From positions 99,095 through 163,094 of the forward strand of contig NW_020170519.1 of assembly GCF_000524195.1 (NCBI RefSeq): DNA of 64,000 bases, read 5' to 3'. Numbering within the stretch: the first letter of the stretch is position 1; the number at the start of each line of letters is the position of its first letter. The notes beneath the pieces are model-generated. The model had not been told where the DNA came from and did not search any database. It was given only the letters and a program-made list of their open reading frames with translations. Both the position numbers and the translations under genes were made by a program. Below, in pieces: positions 13,448 through 27,374 of this stretch. The DNA is from Echinococcus granulosus (Eukaryota; Platyhelminthes; Cestoda; Cyclophyllidea; Taeniidae).

Positions 13448-13547
13448 NNNNNNNNNNNNNNNNNNNNNNNNNNNNNNNNNNNNNNNNNNNNNNNNNNNNN
13501 NNNNNNNNNNNNNNNNNNNNNNNNNNNNNNNNNNNNNNNNNNNNNNN
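13448..13547. other. Assembly gap (100 N)
   Basis: Exactly 100 undetermined bases, the usual placeholder for a gap of unknown size between contigs in a scaffold. Sequence order and distance across this point are therefore not proven. Confidence 0.98.
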
Positions 13548-13675
13548 GATGTGAAACTCTAGTCAAATATTCACCTTTTAAAAACGAATTTTGACCATGT
13601 TCACTATTTAAATGCGAGGTTGCATCTGAGAATACTGAGAAATTTTATGGATTATCACGTTCAATAGCCTTTTTC

Positions 13676-16600
13676 AAGAAACACAAGAGCGTAGGCACCA
13701 GGATTCACTTTGTCAAACTGCTGATGATTTGCCATTGGGAGGCGATTAACTACCATAGCTCGCATTGAATCTAAAATAACTTAATGAAGGCAAATAAGCA
13801 AGCCCTGACTAAAATAACGACGAATTGTAAAGGCTGACAATTGATGCCAAAGCAAAAAGCTAGTGAGAGGGGAAAGACGACGGAGAGGTGGAAAAGGTGA
13901 AAAGGAGGTAGCCATGTCGATGGGAACAGGATAGGGATGAATATCATCAAGCCTTCTAAATGTCGCAAATCCACGTGAATGCATGTCTAGGTGCCCACAC
14001 GTTAAAAAGGAGATACGGTCAGCTGAAAACCGCCTCGAAAGTGGTGATGGGTGCTGCTGTTACATTACGTTTCCGAGTCGTGAGAATATTACGATGGGTA
14101 AGGTAAGAGGAGTAAGGTATTCCTCTAAACGTTACGGAAAAAAATTTGACCTGTTTACTTCTTTGTCACGTAGATTAATATCTTAAGTGGCTAAACACAT
14201 TGGCCGCGAGTGCCTTATGATTAAATCAACCACCTCTGCCAACCTAGGATATATTTTTTCATAAAGGGAGGGAAATTATTCTCAGTATTGTTATAACCGA
14301 GGTAGTCGTTACTCAAAACCAGATCAAGAAACTCAAGCAAACTTTAAACAAACGACTTGTGGTTGTATTAATGCTGTGATCTAAGAAATAATCATCCTTT
14401 TGGTAGAACCGCACGGCAATTCGGTTGATTGTCAATGACTAGGATATAGAAATTAAGTTTTTTGCTATCATGAAGGAATGAAAGCTGCTAACGGGTTTTG
14501 CATCTCGGAAATAATTGTTATAAGTATTTTTGACGATATTACCCTACCTCAGAGGCTACACTTGTCCTATACCATAAACTCGGTATATATAATGGATAAC
14601 GGCCGATTTGCCGACTTTGGTTCTAAAGATTAAAATTTCATTTCCTCGCTCGGATTTCGTTGAACTACAAAACGACCTCACTAATGAACTAGTAGGTATT
14701 TGAATTTAAAAACAAGGTTTTGTAATAAATGTAAGCCTATCAACTCAAGTTTGCATACATTTTCAAGTTTTCGAGTATGACTACGTAAGCATTCAGGTTT
14801 CTGCAAATTGTACTTCCTCTTGGTGGCATGGCTCCCAAGCCATGGTAGTAGCCCTTCAGTCATTCCGTACATCGACAAAACGTATTACGCTCTAGTATCA
14901 CAAGTTCTATCGTCTTCAAAATTGGCCCTGCATACTACATTTTTAGTGAAACTGAGCCACCTTATTAAATCCAAAGTGCAACTACCCTGTATACGAAACA
15001 TCATCAGCATGTGCTGCTGATGGAAGAATCTGTGAAGACTCTCGGCAAAGGAGTTGAAAATGAAGTCCACCCTTCGCAACTATTTAGTTCTTGTGTTCTG
15101 TGGGAAGGCTTTTAACGAATGAAGCGACACTAGCCGCGAACGATCTAAAATGCTCGTTGCATAAATGCCTGCGGTACCCGAATGAGGATGTCGTTCAAGT
15201 GGAAACTGGATGCCTTCTCCACTTCTACATCAAATGAATGAAACCCTGATAGATATGGCTTGAGAGGACTAAAGCATGAACAAAGAGGCAAGGAGGAATA
15301 GACGCGAAACCCTAACCACCCAAAACTATTTCGATCTCGTTCTTTGCTAAATGACCCTGCTTTTAGGTCGGAGTTCTTGCCACTAGCAGAAAACATACGT
15401 AATGACCTGTTACTTCTATTCCTATAGACTTCTTATTCTGCTTCGGTATTACCTGGCAGTTTCTTCGATGAGGCGTTAGGAAAAGCCTGTAAATTACTTC
15501 TTTCAACAGTTTAAAAATTAAGTAAAAATGCTTTCAATTGTTAGGAATTTTTGGTTTGCTTACAAATCGCAACTTTTAACTAAACTAGAAGCTAATGGAA
15601 TTAAATCCACTGACATCGACTGTAATCCTAAATCTCCAAGATTATCAAAAAAGATAAGGCAATAGGTCGACGAAGAGCCTTCGATAGCCATTTTTTACCC
15701 GTCACTGGTAGTCTCTGCTGTAGATTCCAACATCACTAGTCCCGTTAACCAGTCACAACTTGCCAAAGTATATTCTGATGACTAAAATGCCGCGACATCG
15801 TTTTTGCCACTGTCACAAGATGTTTTTCAAGCCATCATTAATCAACTCAACGATATGTGAACAGAGTTTAAGTCGAAGTGTAAATAAAGCCCGTAGCCCT
15901 ATTCTTTGGTGTATTAACTCACTTTCTGAAGCAAATAAGAACCTGTTTGTTGCTTCTGGCGTTACTTCAAATTGCACATATCTTCACTAAGAAGGAGTTT
16001 GGTATCCACGTCTCAGCCACTACGTTGGTGAACAATCTGAAGATCTTTTCCATTCTACACCTTGTTGGATGGAGCACTGCGATGAGCCTAGTGCTGAATT
16101 TCAATATAGGTTCCTTTACTAACCTGCTGAAAGCCGTAATAGACTTCAAAACTTGCTTTTATGAAACAAAGAATTGAGAAGGGAATCCATATAACGGGCA
16201 TATGAATCACAAGACTCCTTTAATCTATCGTTTTTTTTCAGTAGGTGGATTACTGTTACCACATCCTTAATCTTGCCGGAGTACTTGAGGTGACCGACTC
16301 CACTTTTGTCTTTTCCACGAGATTTACCATATCCTTGGCCTCATTATGCACCTAAGGCAACTAAATACGTAATCTTGACTGAATATCTACCCAAACTCTA
16401 CCATAGCCTGTAGTAAGTTAATCGGTTAAAGGTGCTCAGGTCAAAAACGTGGGTAACTAACAGGGCAGAAGGATGGTAGGTTTACGAATTTGGGAGCATT
16501 TCTATCATTACATTAGGCATTCAAACACAAAATGGGTAGTTGGGACATAAATGAGCGGAAAATGAAGGTGGCTAAGTTCTCCTTAAGAGCTAAAGCTTTA

Positions 16601-19600
16601 AAAAGTGGAATTTGTGAGAAAAATGGAAATAAGTATGTTAATAATCTTACTGTGGACGTAGGTGATTGCCCTTTAGCAAACCACTTCTTAAAATGATTTT
16701 TTGATTCCAGTTTAGAAAATTCCCGACTACTGAATGTAAAATGGACTTCTGGGTATGCGGATGTCCAAAATTTTATTTCACTTTACTTGAGTTTTACCAA
16801 ATCCTACCATTCAAATATCCCACACTTTCACTATAATGTTTTACGCCAACAAATTCAAAATTGACCTTTTCTTTATTGTAAGTGTGTCTGAGGATAATCA
16901 TGTTCACAGAGGACAGAGGAATCGAATCGAGTAAGGAAATCTGTTTTAGAGTAAGTACCCCAATCCCTTGAATCTCTTCGATCAAGGTGGCATGAGGTCA
17001 ATAGCTTACGATCGTAATCTACGGTTTTCAAGTAAATACCAATGGTAATGGAGGCAATTTATTCAAATATGACAAAAGATCGAGCCTCAAAGAGACAATA
17101 GACCTGAACTGTCTCAGTAAAGCCAAAACTGCTGCTCTTTGTGTTAAATTTAGCCAATGCTGCCACAAATGTGACATCCACACTGTCATTAAAGAAATTT
17201 TGAGGCATATGATTTTGAATGGGTTTACACCAATAAAATGTACTCTACCTAATGGGATAGAGACCTGGGTAGGACGGGCATAGCCCTACCCTATCAGCAA
17301 GGTAGCTGAATCTTGGGAGACTGGATAGGTTATTGGTGCCAGTTATACCCCTGCAATATGTCTATCATACCAGTACAGTGCGCACGTACCTTGTATGCGA
17401 CGGTGATATGCGGTTTCTTACAAGACTAGAAACAACCACTGATCTTTGGAATGGTAATGATGATAAAGCATTCTAAATGCGGCATAAGAAAGGCACCAAG
17501 CTTCGAAATTAGAGCTTCTGTAAGCCTATTCGCTATTTTCAGGTTTCAGTTTTTGTCAAAATCCATAACAAATGCTGTAAGCGTGTTCCATTTATTCATT
17601 CCTGTATGGTTAAATCCTAACTTTTCTGCTAACGCGCCCAGCCAACGAGCTTCAGACAAGTAGCGTTTCAAAGTTCACTCCGAAATGATGTAGACACCCT
17701 CAAGAAAGGTATGGCTTGCTACTAGCCTACCGATTCGTCTCTCAGCAATCCCGGTGTGAATCAACTCTATGAGAGATTTTAAGCCCCGCATAACCTCCTC
17801 AAACATCTGTCATTACTATTTTAAGGTAATTTTGGTTATTACAATTATTATTCTTAGCTATATGAAGCCAAAACTGGAAAAGGCTGCTTTTAACTGTTTA
17901 TCTGAGTGAATATGTAGGTTATTTTATCTTTGCGGGTTTATCCACCAACTTGGATGCATGGACATTCGTTCATTCTTATGGCTTGAAGACCATCTCTAAA
18001 TTAATATCAAGTTTTCATCATCCTGTCATCTCCTATTGCGCATTTTAGGCAACAGTGGTGATGGTGATGAGGGATGCCCACTACAAATGAACAGCCATGA
18101 TTTTGCTAACCGGTTACTACAAGTTACTGCTAAAAGCAATTGTTGTGCCCAATAAGCTCATTGTATAATATAGTCCAGTGTTGGACACTGACACAAGAAG
18201 CAATCATTCTCCAATGCAGCATTTCTTCCAGACAATACGATTTTGCTACTAAGAGGTAGCATTCCTTTATGATGTGACTCCATCATGTCATCTTCGAAGC
18301 TGTCCAGCTGTTGTTGGCAGGAGCGAATGGGCAACCGCGGTGAGGAAGGACTAGAAGAGTATGATGGCGAAATGGAGAAGCGGGTTCTTTTAAACTTGTA
18401 ACTATTTTAATCAAGATTTAATCATTCGGGTCCTTCTTAATAGCGTGATCATTACTCCACTCCTATATCCTCCCACCCTACCCGTACATTAAAAAAGAAA
18501 TAACTTTTTTCGGTATTGGTATGCCTTGGTAGGCCTTCAGAAACGTCCTAAGACCAGCCACCAATATGTTTTTCTGGTAGTGAAAAAGACCGGTTCAGTA
18601 GAACACTAACCGCGATTCAATAAGATCTCAACCGGCCGGTGAGGTTTCGGTAAGGCTACCTTCATGGCCAGAATAGTTTGTTAGCCAGGATTATTATTTG
18701 TAATAGATGTAGTTGCCTCTAAGCAGGTCAAGTTCTGAGGTGTTGTATGCCAAAGCATAGTCCATCGGGATGATGTTTCATGCGGGAATGTTGATGTTGA
18801 TAGTTGTTTTGACTGCAGTGAATAAATGCCTAGGAGATACTAAAATAAAGTGTTTTGAGGGCTCAAGCCCATGGTAGAAGCTTGACTAATCTCGAATCAT
18901 TAAGGTAACTTTGATTGCAAGTTGGTTTTCTTATGATAATGATGTGAAAAAAAGCAGTACAGAAGTAACTACATGAACACTAAAAATGCCCAAAATTTGT
19001 AGGTTTTATAAGGCTGCAAGGTAGTGAAAACGTTCTCACTGAGAAGTGGGGATTAACAGGCAGGTGAATGAATAAATTTCTCTCGGATTTTGGCAGATCA
19101 TTAACTTTGTTAGCAAAATGACTAAGTAGACTTCACAGACTGGAATTTTTGGCAAAGATCACTGTCCCCCATCTAAAAAATAAATTTATGCTTGTGATTT
19201 TGAAAGACTAAGGCAATAGACTGCTTAAAGTGATGAATTCCTTGGGCATCGCAGCAACTAGACCAGCTATGATGGTTTTATAAGTTGTTTTAATGTAAAA
19301 GTACCCCTATCAGCAAGACACTGAAAGTGTCAGGTGACTAGGAGCTTAAGCAATGTGAATGGGTCTCCACCATAACAGCATCATGTTCAAATTACGAGAG
19401 GCTGGAATGGTTCGGAAAGTCAAATATTCCATGAAATTGCGTATCGTTATGGTAATGTATAGTCAGTACGGAAGTTGGGTCCAAGTTTGTTAGAGCTGCT
19501 TTAAGCAATTTATCCCTAACGCGCATGAACTTTTGCTGCCTCCATCTTTCATCTAGTTACACCAGTCGTTTCAATTATTGCATCACTGAGCCGTACCTTT

Positions 19601-19627
19601 TGATGAGCTTTAATAACATGGAGACCA
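13676..19627 (+). repeat. Left copy of a long identical direct repeat
   Basis: 5,952 bases that reappear in the same orientation at 58049-64000, where the window ends, so the repeat may be longer. The offset is 44,373 throughout and I saw no substitution or indel in the stretches compared. The left boundary is sharp: bases before 13676 and before 58049 are unrelated. The block holds no recognisable gene; it contains a decayed TRIM-like element (14806-15475) and a short GC-rich hairpin near 17267-17291. Confidence 0.95.
14806..15475 (+). mobile_element. Decayed TRIM-like LTR element (left copy)
   Basis: The 5' part (14806-14925) matches the LTR family (GGTGGCATGGCTCCCAAGCC, AGTAGCCC, TTCCGTAC). 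The internal part shares ordered motifs with the elements at 40542 and 45790: GAAAATGAAGTCCACCCTTC, TTCTGTGGGAAG, GCGAAACCCTAACCACCCAA and CTGCTTTTAGGTCGG. A remnant of a second LTR (CTGCTTCGGTATTAC) lies at about 15436-15475. There is no coding capacity. Confidence 0.6.
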
Positions 19628-20278
19628 GTAATTACCATATTGTAATTAAACAATTACTCTCTTTCTTTCAATGGCATTAATTTGGTGAATTACTTTCTTT
19701 GTCCAATAATAAAGTGTCAAAGGGAATTCCAGTCTTTGACTGTTAAATCTTTCCCAAATCGATCTTATACATTACAAGGCGACCTTTGCTGATGGAATGT
19801 GTCGGAGGGTGCATGCATTCGTGATTGACTTCTCGATTTCTGATTGGCTGATTTCAAATGTAGCAATTGATTAAAACCATTGAGGAAAAAGCCCAGTCAC
19901 TAATTCAGTTAACTGATATTCTGAAATTTCTAAAAATATCAACTAGCCGATTTCTGCCCATCTATTTTGCTGTTTTTAGCCTAAGCCATCCACTTGCGGC
20001 ATAATATTTGGTTCAATCGCTTACCAAAACTGGTAGGTAATACATTTTGTGCATTGTACCGCCCCCATAGGTATTTATACATGCGATTTCATTGTAAATT
20101 ATTGTGATTTGCAATCAAATGGCGTTAATTTGCACAGCTAAGTAGAGCGCAAAATAAGTAATAATTGGCTGACGCTAAAAATATTGAGGAGATAGATAAT
20201 CGGGTATGTGGAGACATATGGCATCTGTAGAAAGTGGTGTGAATTGGTCTATGATTACGTCGTACCTTCGTAGTGTGC
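19628..20278. other. Gene-free stretch
   Basis: Unique sequence after the point where comparison with the right-hand copy ends with the window. Nothing recognised in it. Confidence 0.45.
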
Positions 20279-20460
20279 TGTTTCTTTAACTCTCGGTTTG
20301 GGTAACGGGCAAATTTCTGTCTCCGCCATAGTGCCTCTGCCCAAAGGGGTAGCCTTCGGACCTTGGAAGCGGCCCCAAAGACCTACTGCTCGTCTATAAT
20401 ACATATTCTGCCTCGGTATTATGTCTTCTCTCGTCTTCAGGAAAGTTCCGAGGCGTGACA
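20279..20460 (+). mobile_element. Solo LTR of a TRIM-like element
   Basis: It starts TGTTTCTTTAACTCTCGG and ends GAGGCGTGACA, 182 bases, with TG...CA ends. It carries the family blocks GGTAACGG, CCGCCATAGTGCCTCTGCC, GTAGCCTTCGGACC, and the most regular copy of the 3' block (ACATATTCTGCC, TCGGTATTATGTCTTCTCTC). No internal region follows, so it is a solo LTR. Confidence 0.65.
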
Positions 20461-23400
20461 CCTCTGCAAATGCACCTTCGTAAGTAAAGCTGTAAATAAA
20501 AGTGGTTTTGTGTAAGATCCACAAAAGTACTTAGAGAACTGTACAAGTTAAGACCACTTTGAAAGTTAATTAAGGAAATTAAAAGCACCGATGACATCTG
20601 ATTTGCAGTTAAACTTGTGCAAAAATAATCCAATTTAAGTTCATGCGCCCTTTTCCACCCCACATTTGCATTCTCGCTAGGCCCCTCCAACACTGAGCCA
20701 AATATCAAGGACTTGACAGGACCTTACGCAACGTTTACCATCTGACCCAGTGTCCAACTCTACGACACAAACGCTCAGTTTCGCAAAAATGCCAAAAATA
20801 GACATATGGGCCATATTAAAAATTTTAAATTGGCAAGTACAAAAGGACGCTTCCAAGGTGGCTTACCCCACCAGCCAGTGTCAAACCAGACTATTGGTAA
20901 TAGACAGACACTCTGACGTACTTTAGTTTAGATTTTGTGAGTGCATAAAAAGTCACGTACCAATAAACCAAGTTTCTTGTTAATGAAAGTAGAAAAGCTT
21001 AAGCATTCGCTTTTCTTAGACTTCAAGCACAGTGCGGTAAATAGAAGCCAAACTGAATTGTAGGGTATAAGCGCTTTAAAGACGACCATACCCTAGCTGT
21101 GCTTCTCCCCCTAGTGGTTGAAATTCCACCAACCCTCTAGACATTCTCTACGTGGAATCCCACCATTAGCGACTGCGGATGCACATCCTCCCATGAGAGT
21201 TTGCAAAAGATTAATCTTTCCGTAGGAAAGTCCATTCTTGTTAATTATGATCATTGAGTGTCCGAGGCTGATCTTGATGAAATCGAAGACCTATCTATAA
21301 GAGAAGTGCGCCAATAAAGCAGGAGACCTTCAAGATAAAGTGAAATTTCCGCTACTCAAAATAAGTCTTGGCTTGACTTAAAATAATAGAGTAGTTTTCA
21401 AAGGTATGTGCCACAGTTTTCCAAAAAATGATAGCAAAAGCTTCTAAGTCTGGTAATCTGCGCTTCGTAAATAAGACTGCTTTATTTGAGACACATTCTG
21501 GAAGGAATGACCATGCTCACAACCTTTAAATGTATAAAAATAGGGACGGATTGTGCAATAAAGATCCATTGGCATTTGATATCACTTGGTAGTTAGGTAA
21601 TCAGAGCATTGTTGATGATTTGACACTAAAGATTTCTCATACAGTCGTTGTTCAGTCGCTTTTCAGTGTGAGTATGGGAAAACATTCGAGTTTCATAAAA
21701 GACAGAAATGGATATCTGCTCTCTATCTATCCATCCTGAGATATATTTTAATGAGGATTTATAAAGGTTCTAACCACCTCTCATAACCTCTTTTTCCTGG
21801 TGTAATAATCTGATAAAAAAACTACTTCATAAAAAAGTCATCTAGATAAATAACATAGCTTACAGCTTTGGAAATTTGTATGAGGGGTAGTTTTGGGTGA
21901 ATTCGGCCACCTGTTCTAGTGTTCACAAGCTAAATAAAGAATGGAGTTTGAGCCAGTTGCTTGTTCCATACGTGTCAGACATTGTGATGTCTTAAGAATT
22001 TTATTTTTGACACACAGAGGTCACATACTTTTGACTTCTAACACTTGGTAAAGAGTAGTGTTGGAGAACCAATGCTTTTTTTGAGTGGGGCTTGGTCTTT
22101 AGTTGTGACTAGAGATGTCTGCTGTCATGCCAACATGAGGAGGAGGCGCCGGGTTGAAGATAATGCACCCCGGAACAATGAATGATAGTGTTGATACCAC
22201 TGGTACACAAATGTTACTGAGGCTGTGATGGTGTGGCACTTCTTTAATGTTCTTTGAGATGTTTGTTTATAGGGTCTTCAGTCTTCTCATGAGTTTAGCC
22301 CACCGCACTGTCACTGATGCATCTGCTGCGGTCTTCCGCCCCCTCCTCTTGCCATTGCGACCCTCTCTATTCATCGTTATAAACGAAAGGCGACTTTTCA
22401 CCCTCTCCAACCTTGACCGCCTTTATACTTTACAAATTGGCCTTTATTGGCACCTTTTTAATAAAACGTCAGTGCGTGAAAGCACGTTGGGTTGACCTCT
22501 CTATTCCTGATTCCAGATTTAGCGCCTATTTTAAATCATTATGAAAAAGCCCTGTACAAGAGTAGTGGGTTTGAAGTTAAGCTTTTGCAGCTTTCATCTA
22601 ACGTTTATATTCTTCAAAATATCTATGTAACATTGGTTTAGCAACAAACTCCGTACAAACGTAGCCATTTGAAAGTAAAGTTAATATTTAGGCTGATAAA
22701 TATCTCTTCTTTATTTACCCCTTTTAATTAAACTTCACATGATTGCTATGTGCATATACGAACCCAGAATAAGGACCCGCCATAAACTTTACGAAGATTC
22801 TTTTGCGAATATGATACTCGGACGTTCCGGTCTACTTCATGTTTGGGATTTCTCTGAGTTTGTCTTATTGACCTACTCTATGCAGACTTATAATCACGAT
22901 AAAGTCAACGCTATTTAAAGCATTGGAAATATGCGATTAGTGAACAATCCCGAGCCTCTATCAGCCCACTAGCACCCACGTAAGCACACACCGCTATCTT
23001 CTATTGTATCTTACTCCTCGGTAAAGAAAGGCGTCTGTATAGATTTCTCAGTCTACTAGTTCCCCCAATTGGCAGTACAATAGGATAGGTGCCCACACAC
23101 AGAAACTTTAGACTACAACAGCAAATGTCGCTGATTCAAACAGAATTGTAACATAACTTAAATAAATATTTATTTGGATACCAGCAAATGTGAACCTCGT
23201 GAATGATCTGATGCCATTGGCTCCCTAGGAGAAGGGGTACATTGAACACGCTTAGCCGTGATATCTGTACCCCTTTATTTACCGGTACCGAAGTAAACAT
23301 GGTCTCGTTTAATCCATCTGCTTTATCCGCTGGTGAAACAACTGAATCAAAAAAAAGTAACACTGATCCTATTGCAAAAGTTCGCAAATGATTATATGCT

Positions 23401-26400
23401 TTGATGAAATCCGAGTCACATATATTTTATATAACTACGGATCCCTTAAGTTAGGGCACTTTTTTAATTTTTTCCAAGTTGTAATGATAAATAATGCTTC
23501 GTCCTATAAAATTTTAGTCTTTGAATTAAAAACTAAGAGGAATTAATTGTTCAATGCAAGAGCCCACACAATGAAAATGACATAATCCTTTGGTTTCAAC
23601 ATTTTTAAATTATAAGCTAACAAAATTATGCATAAAGTTGTACAGCTTTTAAAAGTTGTGGATTTTTTAATAATGACTGCTTTTACTTCACTATTAAGCA
23701 GTAGCTAATTGAGAAGGTCGTTTTGTTTGCGGTAACTCAAGGCAGGTCGGTGGGATTTCATTGCACTTATCAAGTAAAATAGTCGAATAATACTGTTTTT
23801 GACTATCAGATAAGACAGTGTACTGCATTCAGCCTATATGCCTTAAGTGACTTTCTGCTAACAAATTTCTTCAAGAGAACCAGAATTTCTCTCTGATTTC
23901 AGGCACAAAGAAAAAGTGAAATTCGAAAGATTGATAAAATTTAAAAGTAATCCACCTTTTTTAGTTTTGCCTTACTTTTTGAGGACTATCATTTTGGCTA
24001 ACAGTTCTAATAATTTTCCTCATAACTTTAGGAAGACTTGCGGTGAAAAGGATCTTGATTAATGCCTCACTTCACTACATAAGCGCAAAAATAGTGGTTT
24101 CGCATCGCAAAGCAAATAAGACATGTTTGCTCAAGCCGTAGCCTATTGTTGATTACGGCGACCTATCAAGACATATTTCCTTATGTTAGTTGTTCTGGCA
24201 AAAGCGTTTTGTGCAGTTTTTGGTATCGTTATCCCAATAGCTAACATTCCTATTGTTTCACCACAAAGCCAAGCTCTTACGGCAGTTGTCCTCCTTTTGC
24301 GACACTTGAACCTTTTATTTAGCCAATTGGGTCATATCTGCTACTCGTTTAGATTGTTTTTCTGCCTCTACCAATAATAAGCCGCTTTGGGTTATACATA
24401 AAGGTGTGATAAATCCCTTTTAAGCCTAAAGAAATTACAGGGATAGAACTAATTCCAAGATAATGAAACGGCGGCTGCACAGGCGGAGACAGAAGAGCAG
24501 AAATAATCATTCTACTACCCCATTGTAAGTAATAACAAAGTAACTGTCGAGATACATATTTAAGGGTCTAACAAGCTTTAAAAAGTTGCCGGAAAAAAGG
24601 TAATACTTTTATATTAATATATTTTGCACCCCTTAATTTAAAATCTGCCAGGTATCTCAATTATTGCAGTAGCTCTCATTTACTTCAAGTCTGCAGCCAC
24701 TAACACTAACACTAAATCACCTAATCCTCTGGCCTTGATTTTGATCAAATTAAATCCTGTGAGTGATAACCTATGGTTCATGATCAGATTTTAATGGAAA
24801 GGGTTATCAAATAAGAAACATAAATTATGATTGTTTTGGCTAGCTCACTAACGGTACTCCTCGGTTTAGAGAACTCTAAATTTATAACATTTTGATAAAC
24901 TTACGCAGCTATTTATGAGCCATTTGTTCTACTTTTAAGGAAAGAGTGTTCGTATTTTAAGAGGTGAAAGCACCGAGTCCCCATCAACCCAGCAACTTTA
25001 AAAATTAAACATCTATCCTAACGGTGCCCCATATAAAGACGTTTTTGGTAGAGTTCACGCTACTTAAGTACGCGTCAAGCAGTCTTTTAATAAACTTTGA
25101 GTTTTAAATTAATTCTGTAAATGGTGTAAGATGATCGCCAATAAATTCTTTAGCCGTGCTCTGCTACTTATATCTATTTAAGTAGCTTAACAAAGCACTA
25201 GTGATCAGGCAGCCACTTCTAATCAAATACTGATTCGTTAATAGTGCGAATCTATACTTTTGCAAAATAGACTCCATTCTTAAAATGAACGCCCAAATCC
25301 CTTAATCAAGTGGTTTTTAAGGCCTTTATATGAAAATGAGCCTTATGCTAATCTTACGCAAAAGGCTTACTTACTTTCTTAAATGTTCACTTTCCTGTAA
25401 AAATGCACTGCGGCAATGTTAAAATGCCAAATACGGATGCTGAGATGAGCGATAAGAGGTTCTCGGGGTACAGATTTCGAATTTGGAAAAAGAAGAAACA
25501 GTGTAACAGGCACACCAATGAGGATCAGCATACGTACTGACTGCATTTCCGATATTCTCAAGTCTATATTTTTGCCGATATATATGGCTTTTAAGACTTG
25601 CCTTATTGTATGTTTTAGCCTAACTGCTCCTAAGCTTTCCTTTGGAGTAATCAGCATGCAGTTTCATAGCTTCCCAGACATCCTAACTACTAATTAGAGA
25701 CCATTCTGTTATTTTGGTGATGAAAATGAAGAAACGTGCATAGATCCCACAAAGAGCAAAGGACATTATTCTACATCGCCGTCATGGCAAATGACTTTAG
25801 CAGAATTGGTACAATCAGTGACTTCTACCCATTTTGCTCAGTTTGGTTTCCTTTTCCTTCTTTGATTTTGCTACCATTGTTGTCTGTAGTACCAAAAGAA
25901 GGCACTACTTCCATTTTTTGTCGCACGCTACTGCTGCTATTTTTCTTCGAAAGAATGGCTGCCCACCCAGCTAGCCGCGACAAATAAAATATTAGGGGTC
26001 TCCTTGCTGGGGTGTTTTGCCACCAGATTCCATGTTCTATACGAGTAATGTGTGTAAACTAGTTAGGGTCATGAAGCACAAAATAGCATAAGTAACATCT
26101 CGGGTTGTCACTGTCATAAATGGACAGAGAAAAGTATCAGCGTTCATCACAATGAATAGTGGCAAAGAAGACTACTAAAAAAAGAGAGTGGGCATGAATG
26201 TACGAGAAAGAATGGAATGGAAGGTGACTTTACCTCTACTTTGCAGCGTGAGTGCCATTCTTTGACAGAAACGTGAAAAAATAGGAAAAGATATACATAA
26301 ATTACGAAAAATGCTTGGATTTCGTTAGTACTTTTCTTAATAAATTTTTCGGTCAAAATTAACTGTTTCTTGATTAAAAGTGTATTTCGAAATAAAGAAT

Positions 26401-26725
26401 TTACCAAGAAATGTACAGATATATATGCTGCCACATTTAAGGCAAGTTTCGATACCCTCATGCAGATTTTGAACTGTAAATATCCCTTTTAAGGAAGAGG
26501 AATTAGTAAATGACTTGCTCACCTGGCTGTGGATATTCCAGTTTTCTCTATGCGGTGAACTATGACCCTCTTCACCCAGTGAAGTAACAGCTTGCTTACT
26601 AACACCACCGCAGCAGTCTGCCAGACTAAATTGTCTCCACTACGCCCACTTTCTCCCTGCTGCAACACCCTGCCATTTCGGCTTGAGGTTTCAACGAATC
26701 CCCACTTTTTATCCATACAACTTCA
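20461..26725. other. Gene-free stretch
   Basis: No gene recognised in about 6.3 kb on either strand; open frames are short and lack domain features. A short dispersed repeat lies at 23244-23282. Confidence 0.45.
23244..23282 (+). repeat. Short dispersed repeat, copy 2
   Basis: Counterpart of 10376-10414, same orientation. The shared core runs ACACGC, GCCGTGATA, CTGTAC, CCTTT. Outside the core the two copies cannot be aligned confidently. Confidence 0.45.
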
Positions 26726-27052
26726 TTGCAAAGGCTTTCATTAAATTGTAGCCATAAGCACGGCAGGTCACCTTATTTAGATGCATGGACATGCGTTTGT
26801 CAAAGCCATTCGACTCTGCACAATCCTCTAACCCCGAGGACATTTGTAGACGCGCCTTCAATAATCAAACGCCAATTTGGAAATGCACTCCCCATCACCA
26901 GAAATTCCATTCGTGGATCCTCTGAAACGAAAGTGCTTGTAAAACATACCGATGATATGAAGCTTTATTCAGCCACCTTGAAGCATCTTACATGCCAATC
27001 AGATCTGAACGCGTGTATGGCTATGCGCCATTGTTCAGAGAATGCCGGATAA
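26726..27052 (+). mobile_element. Decayed non-LTR (LINE-like) reverse transcriptase fragment
   Basis: A plus-strand frame of 108 codons ends in HTDDMKLYSATLKHL followed by QSDLNACMAM. In non-LTR retrotransposons of the CR1/jockey type the catalytic block reads [YF]ADDxKLY and is followed about ten residues later by LQxDLNxLxxW. The first Ala has become Thr and the sequence before the block does not show the usual GxPQGSxLGPxLF motif. No endonuclease or poly-A tail is seen. I judge this a relic. The adjoining open frame to 27392 is unassigned. Confidence 0.4.
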
Positions 27053-27374
27053 ACCACAGAGTGGATGGCCCAATGAAAGGGCTTCTAAACTAGGATGCGA
27101 TGCTGCTCTAACTGGTCTACATCGCATTTTGCGACAAAATACCTGCAGTTTTTCAGATAACTTCAGCTACTCTGACCCCATTATCTTCATGGACTACTCT
27201 GTCGATGCATTGGAGCCCACAAACAGACCAGTGAGTCGAAAGCAAACCAAAGAGTTGTTGCTCTGCTTTACCGTTTCAGATAGGTATACGGCTGCAAACT
27301 GTCATATTTGTGCCAATTTTGCCGAATTCTCAATCAATGGGTTAAGGGATATTGTTTACTTCGACGATTCGCAC

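Noticed and set aside
13771..14186. Overlapping open frames at the start of the duplicated block (and at 58144-58559)
   Set aside because: Short, on both strands, no domain, and no splice context; their identical reappearance reflects duplication of the DNA, not conservation of protein.
17267..17291. GC-rich inverted repeat GGGTAGG...CCTACCC (also at 61640-61664)
   Set aside because: A short stem with an 11-base loop, no link to a gene end or known RNA family; probably chance or part of an old repeat.
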